A program made the position numbers and the translations under genes. A stretch of 40,520 bases of DNA from Snodgrassella alvi (GTDB taxonomy: Bacteria; Pseudomonadota; Gammaproteobacteria; Burkholderiales; Neisseriaceae), in contig NZ_MDVC01000092.1 in the NCBI RefSeq assembly GCF_002777425.1, forward strand, positions 1 through 40,520. Reading direction: 5' to 3'. Position 1 is the stretch's first letter. Every line of letters starts with the position of its first letter. This document shows, in pieces, positions 24,159-32,109 of the stretch. Below the pieces are notes generated by a model, which saw only the letters and a list, made by a program, of their open reading frames with translations, was not told the DNA's origin and made no database searches.

Positions 24159-25223
24159 TTATTTTACAATCTGTACCAGCTCACCCGCTGCATAGCGGTT
24201 AGCCATTTTTTCCAGAGAAACCGGTTTAATCTTGTCTGCATGACCAGCCGCACCAAATGCCACATAGCGGTCGATACATACCTGTTTCATCGCTTTAATG
24301 GTTTCAGTAAAGTATTTGCGCGGATCAAATTCTGCCGGATGTGTAGCCAGAAAACGGCGAATCGCACCTGTACTGGCCAGACGTAAATCGGTATCAATAT
24401 TTACTTTGCGCACACCGTACTTAATTCCTTCCACAATCTCTTCTACCGGCACACCATAAGTTTCCGGAATATTGCCACCATATTCATTAATAACCTGTAA
24501 CCACTCCTGTGGTACCGAGCTGGAACCATGCATCACCAGATGGGTATTGGGCAGGCGTTCGTGAATTTCGCGGATACGGTCGATTCGTAATACATCACCA
24601 GTAGGCTTGCGGGTAAATTTATAGGCGCCATGGCTGGTACCGATGGCAATAGCCAGTGCATCCACGCCAGTGTCCTGCACAAAGCGCGCTGCTTCATCTA
24701 CACTGGTGAGCATCTGCTCATGGCTGAGCTTACCGGCAGCGCCAACACCATCTTCTTCACCGGCTTCACCAGTTTCCAGATTGCCCAGACAACCAATTTC
24801 ACCTTCAACCGATACCCCACAGGCATGTGCCATGCACACAGTTTGACGGGTAACATCCACATTGTATTCATAGGTAGAAGGTGTTTTGGCATCGCTCAGC
24901 AGCGAACCGTCCATCATCACTGATGAAAAGCCCAGCTGGATAGAGCGTTGGCAAACTTCTGGTGAAGCACCGTGATCCTGATGCATTACCACTGGAATAT
25001 GCGGAAATTCTTCAATAGCAGCCAGAATCAGATGACGCAGAAACGGTGCACCAGCATATTTACGCGCGCCAGCACTGGCCTGCACAATCACCGGAGCGTT
25101 AACTTCATCGGCCGCTTCCATAATCGCACGCATCTGTTCAAGATTATTGACATTAAACGCCGGCAGACCATAACTGTTTTCTGCAGCATGGTCGAGCAGT
25201 TGGCGCATAGAAACTAAAGCCAT
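24159..25223 (-). CDS. fba: Class II fructose-1,6-bisphosphate aldolase
   Basis: This 354-residue zinc enzyme interconverts fructose-1,6-bisphosphate with glyceraldehyde-3-phosphate and dihydroxyacetone phosphate in glycolysis and gluconeogenesis. The family signature VMHQDHGAS carries the catalytic aspartate and a zinc histidine. [21 protein letters not shown] is the metal-loop region; [13 protein letters not shown] and [10 protein letters not shown] give the other zinc histidines; [11 protein letters not shown] binds phosphate. Length and the GEEDG loop fit the Calvin-cycle subtype of class II aldolase found in many betaproteobacteria. It is a single gene with its own terminator region. All catalytic residues visible to me are intact. 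Confidence 0.95.
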   Translation of the reverse strand: MALVSMRQLLDHAAENSYGLPAFNVNNLEQMRAIMEAADEVNAPVIVQASAGARKYAGAPFLRHLILAAIEEFPHIPVVMHQDHGASPEVCQRSIQLGFSSVMMDGSLLSDAKTPSTYEYNVDVTRQTVCMAHACGVSVEGEIGCLGNLETGEAGEEDGVGAAGKLSHEQMLTSVDEAARFVQDTGVDALAIAIGTSHGAYKFTRKPTGDVLRIDRIREIHERLPNTHLVMHGSSSVPQEWLQVINEYGGNIPETYGVPVEEIVEGIKYGVRKVNIDTDLRLASTGAIRRFLATHPAEFDPRKYFTETIKAMKQVCIDRYVAFGAAGHADKIKPVSLEKMANRYAAGELVQIVK

Positions 25224-25352
25224 GAGATTCTCCGTGGGGTACTTGGTAAGAATGGGTAAAAATTCGGCGCAATTATACCATCAAGCATCATGTTTGTAGG
25301 CATGTGCATGCACTATTCAGTAAATCCGTGCCTGAATAAACAGTCGCGGGAA

Positions 25353-26288
25353 TTACTGGAAAAAAACGATTCGTTCGCGTTGTACAGTTAATGGCAGCCA
25401 GTCACCCGCATTCACGGCCTGATGCAGTGGCAGCCACCAGCGCAATACCCCGTATTGCGGATGCAGCAGCTGTACATCATACGATCTGGCCGTTAAACAC
25501 ACCTCTGTTACCTGTACCTGCACCCCGTTTTGCGGGTCATATTGCAACGCATTCTGCGGAATATAGCAGGCATCACTGACATTATCGCAGCCCAGCAGAC
25601 GCGCAGCCCAAGCATCTGCCGGCTGCGCCAGTAATTCAGATTTCTTGCCCTGCTGTACCCAGCGGCCATGCCTGAGCAGACAGATGCAATCGGCCAGTGC
25701 AAACGCTTCCTGCGGGCTATGAGTAACCAGCACCGCCGGACATTTCTGCTGGCGTAGCAAACGCAAGGTTAATTGCTGCAAACTGGCTCGCAGAGTGGTA
25801 TCCAGTGCTGAAAAAGGCTCATCCAGCAGCAATGCCTGCGGTTGCAGAATCAATGCCCGCGCCAGTGCTACCCGTTGCCGTTCTCCGCCGGATAACACCC
25901 CTACCGGCTGAGTAGCTGCTTCAGCCAGCCCCACTTCCGTTAAAAGCTGCTGTGCCTGCTGCCGGGCACATGATTTACTTACCCCATGCATACGCAGGCC
26001 AAAAGCCACATTCTGCCAGACATTCAGATGCGGCAATAAAGCATAATCCTGAAACATTAGCCCAATACGGCGCAGTTCCGGCGGTAAAAAAGTAATATCT
26101 GTATCATTAATCAATATCTTGCCGCTATCCGGCTTCACCAGACCGGCAGCCATATTCAGCAAAGTTGATTTACCACTGCCGCTTTCACCCAATACCGCCA
26201 CCAGCTGACCATCGGCCACCTGCAAACTTAAATCCGCTGCCACCACCTTATCAGCAAACTTTTTATTAATCTGTTGCCAGCTCAGCAT
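25353..26288 (-). CDS. thiQ: Thiamine ABC transporter ATP-binding protein
   Basis: This 311-residue ATPase drives thiamine import through ThiP. Motifs are Walker A GESGSGKST (about residues 34-42), Q-loop LMFQDYALLPHLNV, signature LSGGERQRVALARAL (about 133-147), Walker B ALLLDEPFSALDTT and the H-switch VLVTHS. After the ATPase core, a C-terminal extension of roughly 90 residues (DACYIPQNALQYDPQNGVQV and onward) resembles the regulatory TOBE-like tail seen in iron-type importers such as FbpC; E. coli ThiQ is shorter. The start codon overlaps the end of thiP by seven bases, so the two are coupled. An Fe3+ importer is an alternative for the ATPase alone, but the binding protein points to thiamine. 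Confidence 0.85.
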   Translation of the reverse strand: MLSWQQINKKFADKVVAADLSLQVADGQLVAVLGESGSGKSTLLNMAAGLVKPDSGKILINDTDITFLPPELRRIGLMFQDYALLPHLNVWQNVAFGLRMHGVSKSCARQQAQQLLTEVGLAEAATQPVGVLSGGERQRVALARALILQPQALLLDEPFSALDTTLRASLQQLTLRLLRQQKCPAVLVTHSPQEAFALADCICLLRHGRWVQQGKKSELLAQPADAWAARLLGCDNVSDACYIPQNALQYDPQNGVQVQVTEVCLTARSYDVQLLHPQYGVLRWWLPLHQAVNAGDWLPLTVQRERIVFFQ

Positions 26289-27853
26289 ATGCGTTGTTCC
26301 TTTCTGCCCTTACTCCACTCCAGCAAAGCAAAAATCAGCATTGCCAGCAACATCAACAGTAAAGTCAGCACCATAGCACGGTCATAATTATCACGGCCGG
26401 CTGTGCTCAGATAATGATAAATCAGCGTAGTTAACGTCTGCCATTCAGGCCGCGACAAAAACAGCGTGGCCGCAAACTCCCCTACACAAGTGGCCGCAGC
26501 CAGTGCCAGCCCGCGCTGCATGGCTGGCCGCAACAACGGCAAAATCACATGCAGCAACAGCTGTATGCGACTGGCTCCCAATGTTCGCGCGGCCTGTGTA
26601 TAACTGCGCGGCAGACTGTCCCACGCCGCCAGTATATCCTTGGTAATAAACGGATAGGCGAGCAACGCATAGGTACATACCAGCATACTTAATGATGCCG
26701 TCCAGCCCGGGTAGCACAACAACAGTCCAAACGACACACACACCGGCGACACCATAAATGGTAAAAATGTCAGACTGCGCACCCACGCCAGCCGCTGCGC
26801 CAATGCCGCATGCGTAAAACCCAGCAGCAGGGCTAACACCATCGCCATTACAGTAAAGCGTAAAGTATTCAGCAGTGCCTGCCATGTAGTACTTTCCAGC
26901 AATACCAGCCACGAACTGCCTGCCAGCACGGCACGCCAGCCAACTGCCAGCAAGGGCAGCACACAACAACCCAGCAACAGCAGCAAAACCAGCAATAGCG
27001 CCAGTTTCTGCCGTGCAGTCGGTTTTTGCGCAGGCAGCATCTGTACCATAGCCGTTTGTGTCGTATATTTACTTAGACAGGCATGTGCAATGCCCGCCAA
27101 AAAAGTCGTTGCCAGCGTCCACAGCACCAGCACACCGGCCTGTGCCATATCCAGCTCATAGGCAATCAACTGATAAATCTGCACTTCCAGCGTAATGTAA
27201 CGCTCACCCCCCAACAATAAAGCCAAACCAAAACCAGAGAAACAGTACAAAAACACCATGCACATACCACCGGCCAGCCATGGCAACATCTGTGGCAACT
27301 CAACACGAACAAAACGCTGCCACACCCCTGCACCCAGAGTCTGCGCTGCATACAAACGCGTCGCCGGTACCTGACACAAGCCCTGATAGGCCGCACGCAC
27401 CATCACCGGCAGATTAAAAAACACATTCCCATACAACAATAACCACGGCGTTTCTTCCCAGCCATGCCACAACAGCCCCTGCGCCCCAAACAGCGCCAGA
27501 ATACCCACACCAGCCACCAGCGTCGGCATCACAAATGGCAGCATCAGCAAACGCAACACCCAGCTTCGGCCTGCAAACTGCAAACGGGTAACCACCCACG
27601 CCACCGGCACACTCAGCAACAAAGTCAGCCCGCTGCTGATAGCGGCCTGCCAAGTTGTCCAGCCCAGTAAACGGCGCAAATACTCATCCTGCCAAACCAT
27701 ACGGAAACTGTCTGCATCCGTTTGTTGCAGCATCGTCCACAACGGCAGCAGCACCATAGCCAGTAAAAACAGCAGCGGCAACAGTAACAGCATTCCCAGC
27801 AGCACTTTTTGCGCCATACCACCAGCGTTTGCTTTAATGCCGTTTACCTTCAT
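26282..27853 (-). CDS. thiP: Thiamine ABC transporter permease (fused, two-domain)
   Basis: I take the ATG at 27853 (MKVNGIKANAGGMAQKVLLG), giving 523 residues; an in-frame GTG six bases earlier is less likely. About 12 hydrophobic helices are arranged as two homologous permease halves. Each half carries the EAA-loop that contacts the ATPase: AAQTLGAGVWQRFVRVELP in the first half and AARTLGASRIQLLLHVILP in the second. This double-permease design is shared by ThiP and FbpB. Lying between the binding-protein gene and the ATPase gene, it forms the membrane channel of the importer. Coding on this strand is GC-rich and leucine-dense. Confidence 0.87.
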   Translation of the reverse strand: MKVNGIKANAGGMAQKVLLGMLLLLPLLFLLAMVLLPLWTMLQQTDADSFRMVWQDEYLRRLLGWTTWQAAISSGLTLLLSVPVAWVVTRLQFAGRSWVLRLLMLPFVMPTLVAGVGILALFGAQGLLWHGWEETPWLLLYGNVFFNLPVMVRAAYQGLCQVPATRLYAAQTLGAGVWQRFVRVELPQMLPWLAGGMCMVFLYCFSGFGLALLLGGERYITLEVQIYQLIAYELDMAQAGVLVLWTLATTFLAGIAHACLSKYTTQTAMVQMLPAQKPTARQKLALLLVLLLLLGCCVLPLLAVGWRAVLAGSSWLVLLESTTWQALLNTLRFTVMAMVLALLLGFTHAALAQRLAWVRSLTFLPFMVSPVCVSFGLLLCYPGWTASLSMLVCTYALLAYPFITKDILAAWDSLPRSYTQAARTLGASRIQLLLHVILPLLRPAMQRGLALAAATCVGEFAATLFLSRPEWQTLTTLIYHYLSTAGRDNYDRAMVLTLLLMLLAMLIFALLEWSKGRKEQRIC

Positions 27854-27896
27854 ATGCACCTGTTCATTACCTTTAAATTCACCGTTTATACAATCA

Positions 27897-27920
27897 AACA
27901 GGGCACCACCATGCCCTGTT
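27897..27920. other. Hairpin between thiB and thiP
   Basis: Arms AACAGGGCA (27897-27905) and TGCCCTGTT (27912-27920) form a perfect 9-bp stem with a six-base loop. On the minus strand it lies between the thiB stop codon and the thiP start and is followed by TTGATTG, a poor U-run. It may partly terminate transcription or protect the thiB message, giving more binding protein than permease. Confidence 0.6.
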
Positions 27921-27980
27921 GTTATTCCCTAATCTAGCAATGGCAAACAGCCCTATTTCAGAGCAGCGCCCAACATCTGC

Positions 27981-28988
27981 CTAGCGTTGCACCACTTTCA
28001 CCCACTGTTTCACCCAGCCTTGCTGTTTTGCAGCCATATCAGCCATACTCGGTAGGGCAACAGAAGTAGGAATACTCATATGGGCATATACATGTGGCAG
28101 CTTCACCCCTTTCACCGCCGGATAAACCCACATTGACGTAGGGATAGCACTTTGCACCTGATTGCTTTGCAGATATTGCACCAGCTTCGCCGCCAGTACC
28201 GGCTGGCTGGCATTATTCAGCACCGCAGCACCTTCAATCTGGCGGAATACCGCACCCTTAAAACGCAAATCGCCAGTTGGCGGTGTCTGGTATTTGCCTT
28301 TACCATAATACACCTCGGCTACCGGACTGGAAGCATAGCTCACCACCATCGGCCGGCTGCCGCCGTTAAGCGTGAAATCAGTGTAATAAGCCTCACTCCA
28401 GCCCTTGGTCACTTTCACCCCGTTCTGGCGCATTTTTGCCCACCACTGCCACGTGCCCTGTTCACCGAGGCCACCAATATTGGCCAGCAGAAACCCCAGC
28501 CCCACCGTTGAAGTGGCCGGGCTGGGCACCACCAGCAAATCCTTGTAAGCCGGGCTGGCCAGCTCTTCCAGCGAACGCGGTAAAGGTTTCTTGTGTTTAT
28601 GGAACCAGGCCTTATCATAATTAATGGCAATATAGCCATAATCCACTGCCAGCACCTGCGGCAAGTCCACGTTTACCGCGCGGCTGGCCGGCTGGCTGGC
28701 AGCAAACAGCTTAAACTGCTGTGCCTTGCTGATATTACTGTTATCCAGACCATACACCGCATCGGCAATCGGTTTGGCACGCGTTAAAATCAGCTTATTG
28801 AGCATCTCATTGCCACTGCCAACCTTAATCAAGGTTAATTTAACCTGATTATCCTGCTCAAACTGAGCCAGAACATTTTTGGGCAAAGCAAAAGAATCAT
28901 GCACCGCCAGACGTACTTCAGGCTGCGCCTGTGCCCATGCGGCCATCAGCATGCATAATGTCCCGATTAACCACTTACCTGCCTTCAT
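27981..28988 (-). CDS. thiB: Thiamine-binding periplasmic protein
   Basis: I choose ATG 28988 because AGGAGG lies about five bases upstream; the longer frame from GTG 29003 would include the ribosome site. The 335-residue product starts with a signal peptide (MKAGKWLIGTLCMLMAAWAQA). The mature part follows ThiB closely: VHDSFALPKNVLAQFEQDN, AVYGLDNSN, VPSPATSTVGLGFLLANI, KGWSEAYYTDFTLNGG, VVSYASSPVAEVYYGKG and IPTSMWVYPA. These strands line the thiamine site in ThiB, so thiamine or its phosphates are the likely ligand. No TPP-riboswitch features are seen in the roughly 95 bases upstream; a TATGAT box lies there. Confidence 0.87.
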   Translation of the reverse strand: MKAGKWLIGTLCMLMAAWAQAQPEVRLAVHDSFALPKNVLAQFEQDNQVKLTLIKVGSGNEMLNKLILTRAKPIADAVYGLDNSNISKAQQFKLFAASQPASRAVNVDLPQVLAVDYGYIAINYDKAWFHKHKKPLPRSLEELASPAYKDLLVVPSPATSTVGLGFLLANIGGLGEQGTWQWWAKMRQNGVKVTKGWSEAYYTDFTLNGGSRPMVVSYASSPVAEVYYGKGKYQTPPTGDLRFKGAVFRQIEGAAVLNNASQPVLAAKLVQYLQSNQVQSAIPTSMWVYPAVKGVKLPHVYAHMSIPTSVALPSMADMAAKQQGWVKQWVKVVQR

Positions 28989-29082
28989 CCCAGCCTCCTG
29001 CACTTAAAATTATCCATATCCTGTGTACAATCATACCTGTTTTACGTGTACATAGTACAAACCTGACGCCAACTTACAAATC

Positions 29083-29727
29083 ATGACAACCCATTACTGG
29101 CTATTCGACCTTGACAATACACTGCATCAGGCGGATGCAGGCATCTTCAGCATTATCAATCAGCACATGACAGCCTATCTGGCTACTAACCTGCACATGG
29201 ATAGCGCAGCAGCCTCACAACTGCGCCAGCAATACTGGCAGGATTACGGCGCCACACTGGCGGGGCTCAGACTGCACCATCCCCAAATAAACCTGCACGA
29301 TTTTCTGCTTGCCTGTCATCCTCTGGCACAGATTCTGCCCCTGTTACAGCCCATGCCACAGCTACAGTACACATTGGCACACCTGCCCGGACACAAAGTA
29401 GTTTTTTCCAATGGCCCCAGCCATTATGTACAGGCACTGGTCAGTACCATGCAAATCCAGCCACACTTCCATGCCCTGCTTGGCACAGACAACATTGAGC
29501 TGCACTACAAACCTCACCCCCAAGCCTACCACAACCTGTGCCGGCAACTGCATATCCAGCCACAGCAATGTATTATGGTAGACGATAGTCTGGCCAACCT
29601 GAAAACCGCACATGCACTGGGTATGCGTACCGTATGGTATGGAAAGCACAGCCATCCCACCCCTGAAACCGATGCCACAGCCTCAGACATGTCCGGCCTG
29701 CTGCGCATCGCCTCAGACCTACTGTGA
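29083..29727 (+). CDS. HAD-family pyrimidine 5'-nucleotidase
   Basis: This 214-residue phosphatase has the HAD motifs in order: WLFDLDNTLH (residues 6-15, with the two catalytic aspartates), VVFSNGPSHY (motif II serine), KPHPQAYHNL (motif III lysine) and IMVDDSLANLKTAHALGM (motif IV aspartates). The helical cap between motif I and II (NQHMTAYLATNLHMD and onward) and the FDLDNTLH variant fit the pyrimidine 5'-nucleotidase/SDT1 subgroup, which removes phosphate from UMP, CMP or modified nucleotides. It is cytoplasmic. It begins 94 bases from the divergently transcribed thiB start; the two may share a control region. Confidence 0.85.
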   Translation: MTTHYWLFDLDNTLHQADAGIFSIINQHMTAYLATNLHMDSAAASQLRQQYWQDYGATLAGLRLHHPQINLHDFLLACHPLAQILPLLQPMPQLQYTLAHLPGHKVVFSNGPSHYVQALVSTMQIQPHFHALLGTDNIELHYKPHPQAYHNLCRQLHIQPQQCIMVDDSLANLKTAHALGMRTVWYGKHSHPTPETDATASDMSGLLRIASDLL

Positions 29728-29797
29728 AGCGCTATACGCCAGCACACAAATTCTCTACAATAACAGATATAAATCACCAACCACAAAGGACAACGCC

Positions 29798-30067
29798 ATG
29801 CGTGCGGGAATCTCTTTATTATGCGGTTTACTGGCTCTCAGTGGCTGTACATGGGAAACCTATCAGGATGCCACCGGCCAAACCAGACTACGCCAGAAAT
29901 ACGAGCCGGGTACACGAGTGGTATATCAGGATGGTACCTACTCGCACAACATGCGTTACAACAGCATGCGTCCCGAACCTCATGTCATGAAACCCAGTGT
30001 AGGTGATGCCAACGAAAAACTGCCGGCACATACCCACTGGTCAAACACAGACAACAGTGCCGAATAA
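29798..30067 (+). CDS. Small putative lipoprotein
   Basis: AAAGGA precedes ATG 29798. The 89-residue product has a lipoprotein signal peptide: MRAGISLLCGLLALSGC, with the lipobox LSGC at residues 14-17, so it would be lipidated at Cys17 and anchored in the envelope. The mature part is short and hydrophilic: TWETYQDATGQTRLRQKYEP, VVYQDGTYSHNMRYNSMRPE and a C-terminal tail rich in N, H and S. I know no function for it. A longer reading frame starting upstream lies inside the nucleotidase gene and is not credible. Confidence 0.75.
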   Translation: MRAGISLLCGLLALSGCTWETYQDATGQTRLRQKYEPGTRVVYQDGTYSHNMRYNSMRPEPHVMKPSVGDANEKLPAHTHWSNTDNSAE

Positions 30068-30087
30068 TCCACATACACCCATACACA

Positions 30088-30122
30088 GGGCTGCCGGAAT
30101 CAGACATGAATTCTGGCAGCCC
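30088..30122 (+). terminator. Terminator of the lipoprotein gene
   Basis: Arms GGGCTGCCGGAAT (30088-30100) and ATTCTGGCAGCCC (30110-30122) pair over 13 positions with one G-U wobble and a nine-base loop. GTTTATAC follows. It lies about 20 bases past the stop codon and just before glmU. Confidence 0.75.
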
Positions 30123-30150
30123 GTTTATACATCTGAATACATACTGATTT

Positions 30151-31521
30151 ATGCCTACTACACCCCTTAATATCGTTATCCTCGCTGCCGGCAAAGGCAC
30201 CCGCATGTACTCCCGCCAGCCCAAAGTGCTGCATGAAATCGGTGGCATCAGCATGCTGGAGCGCGTTATCCACACTGCCCAGAGCCTCCACCCCGACAAC
30301 ATCAGCGTCGTCATCGGCCATGGCAAAGAACTGGTGCGGCAACGCATTCAGGCAGATGTGCACTGGGTTGAGCAAAACCAGCAGCTAGGCACTGGCCATG
30401 CGGTAAAAATGGCACTGCCGCATCTGGGCAGCAGCGGGCGTACCCTGATTCTGTATGGCGACGTACCCCTGATTGACCAGCAAACCTTACAAGATTTACT
30501 CAGCACCGCCGGTGAAGATATTGGCCTGCTGACCGATGTGCTCGACAACCCCACCGGCTACGGCCGCATCATTCGTGAACAGGGCAACGTTGTAGCCATT
30601 GTCGAAGAAAAAGATGCCAGCACCGCCGAAAAAGCCATCCGCGAAACCAACACCGGCATCTTCGTACTACCCAACCACAAACTGGCACAATGGCTTAATG
30701 CCCTGCAAAACCATAACGCCCAGCAGGAATACTACCTCACCGATGTGATTGCACTGGCACAGCAGGACAACATCCCCGTACATCCGCTACAAGTACGCGC
30801 TTCATGGCTGGCAGCAGGTGTAAACAACAAACTGCAACTGGCACAACTGGAACGCATCCTGCAACAGCAGCAGGCCACCGCTCTGCTTCAGGCTGGCGTT
30901 ACCCTGCGCGACCCGGCACGTTTTGATTTACGCGGCCAGCTCACCCACGGGCAGGACGTAGTTATCGACATCAACGTGATACTTGAAGGCAACATAGAAC
31001 TGGGCGACAACGTTACCATTGGTGCCAACTGCGTGATTAAAAACGCCATCATCGGCGCTGGTACCACCATTCACCCCAACTCCCATCTGGATAACTGCAT
31101 CATTGGCAGCAACGCCCAGATTGGCCCATTTGCCCGTCTGCGCCCACGGGCACAGATTGGCGATGCTGTGCACATCGGCAACTTTGTCGAAATTAAAAAC
31201 AGCAACATCGGCTATGGCAGCAAAGCCAACCACCTTACCTATCTGGGCGATGCCACCATCGGCGAACACAGCAACATCGGTGCCGGCACCATCACCTGCA
31301 ACTACGATGGCGTCAACAAATACCGCACCATCATCGGCAATCAGGTACGCATCGGCTCCGGCAACATGCTGGTTGCGCCCATCACCATCGGTGACCGTGC
31401 CACCACTGGCGCAGGCAGCACCCTGAGCAGAAACTGTCCGGCCGACAAACTGACACTGGCACGCAGCCGCCAGACCACCCTGCCAGAATGGCAACGCCCA
31501 GAAAAACCGGCCAAAGAATAA
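30151..31521 (+). CDS. glmU: Bifunctional UDP-N-acetylglucosamine pyrophosphorylase / glucosamine-1-phosphate acetyltransferase
   Basis: GlmU acetylates glucosamine-1-phosphate and couples it to UTP, giving UDP-GlcNAc for peptidoglycan and lipopolysaccharide. The N-terminal uridyltransferase domain (about 1-230) starts with IVILAAGKGTRMYSRQPKVL and has LGTGHAVKMALP, YGDVPLID and DVLDNPTGYGRIIRE. After a linker helix, the left-handed beta-helix (about 250-456) shows repeated hexapeptides: DINVILEGNIELGDNVTIG, IGPFARLRP, IGNFVEIKNSNIGYGSKANHL, GAGTITCNYDGVNK. These carry the acetyl-CoA and GlcN-1-P sites. Length is normal (456). GlmS, the enzyme that makes glucosamine-6-phosphate, is encoded 3.7 kb downstream. 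Confidence 0.96.
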   Translation: MPTTPLNIVILAAGKGTRMYSRQPKVLHEIGGISMLERVIHTAQSLHPDNISVVIGHGKELVRQRIQADVHWVEQNQQLGTGHAVKMALPHLGSSGRTLILYGDVPLIDQQTLQDLLSTAGEDIGLLTDVLDNPTGYGRIIREQGNVVAIVEEKDASTAEKAIRETNTGIFVLPNHKLAQWLNALQNHNAQQEYYLTDVIALAQQDNIPVHPLQVRASWLAAGVNNKLQLAQLERILQQQQATALLQAGVTLRDPARFDLRGQLTHGQDVVIDINVILEGNIELGDNVTIGANCVIKNAIIGAGTTIHPNSHLDNCIIGSNAQIGPFARLRPRAQIGDAVHIGNFVEIKNSNIGYGSKANHLTYLGDATIGEHSNIGAGTITCNYDGVNKYRTIIGNQVRIGSGNMLVAPITIGDRATTGAGSTLSRNCPADKLTLARSRQTTLPEWQRPEKPAKE

Positions 31522-31779
31522 ACCAGCCCTTACCCGCACCATCAACCCGTCATGCCTCAGCCGCATAACGGGTTGAAAACCATCTGCCGCACCCACTTTT
31601 AACCAGCATTCACCGTCAACAGGCACACACAGCCACTGAATCAGCCTGCTCAAAATTACATAGTCACCACAAACTTAAACATACCCAGATTATAAACTAA
31701 ATAATAATCACATCCATTACCAAAAACTTGACACAAATTCCTAACACCGCAGCTTCCCTTAGCCATCCATGCATGCAAA
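31522..31779. other. Intergenic region after glmU
   Basis: Non-coding. Arms CAACCCGT and ACGGGTTG near 31545-31577 form an 8-bp stem with a 17-base loop just past the glmU stop, with no U-run; it may be a weak terminator. The rest is AT-rich and leads into the feo promoter. Confidence 0.45.
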
Positions 31780-31825
31780 TTAACAAGCAAAAGTAATATC
31801 ATGTACAATAAAAATGATTCCCACT
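31780..31825 (+). promoter_or_regulatory. Putative feoABC promoter with a Fur-box-like site
   Basis: TTAACA (31780-31785), an 18-base spacer and TACAAT (31804-31809) form a reasonable promoter. Overlapping the -10 box, AATAAAAATGATTCCCACT (31807-31825) partly resembles a Fur operator (AATGAT half). Fur control of feo is well known, but this match is weak. Confidence 0.35.
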
Positions 31826-31866
31826 AAGAACAACAACACAATACCTATTTCCTAAGGTTTAGCGCA

Positions 31867-32109
31867 GTGTCAACACTTACCCTCGATCAACTACCGTTTG
31901 GGCAACCGGCAGTCATTACCCGCCTATTGCCTGAATCCATGCCATTTCGCCGCCGCCTGTTAGCCATGGGCATCACCCCCGGCAGCCACGTCACCGTTAT
32001 CCGCACCGCCCCCATGGGCGACCCACTGGAAATCAAAACCCGTGGTTTCTACCTGTGCCTGCGCCGCAGCGAAGCAAAAGCCATTAGCGTAGTTGAGGTA
32101 AAAAAATGA
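31867..32109 (+). CDS. feoA: Ferrous iron transport accessory protein FeoA
   Basis: This 80-residue SH3-like cytosolic protein assists FeoB in ferrous iron uptake. LDQLPFGQPAVITRLLPESM, RRLLAMGITPGSHVTVIRTAPMGDPLEI and YLCLRRSEAKAI are the family pattern (an L-x-x-GI-PG turn and a GDP-hI segment). The start is GTG 31867 with AAGG about 11 bases upstream, so translation may be modest. The stop overlaps the FeoB start (ATGA, 32106-32109), showing operon coupling. Confidence 0.92.
   Translation: MSTLTLDQLPFGQPAVITRLLPESMPFRRRLLAMGITPGSHVTVIRTAPMGDPLEIKTRGFYLCLRRSEAKAISVVEVKK

Noticed and set aside
28989-29082. Possible TPP riboswitch before thiB
   Set aside because: The interval is under 100 bases and lacks the CTGAGA and ACCTGA-type conserved segments.
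30928-31653. 241-codon minus-strand frame opposite glmU
   Set aside because: It lies antisense to a fully supported glmU; its low-complexity A/V/D/G content is the mirror of the beta-helix repeats.
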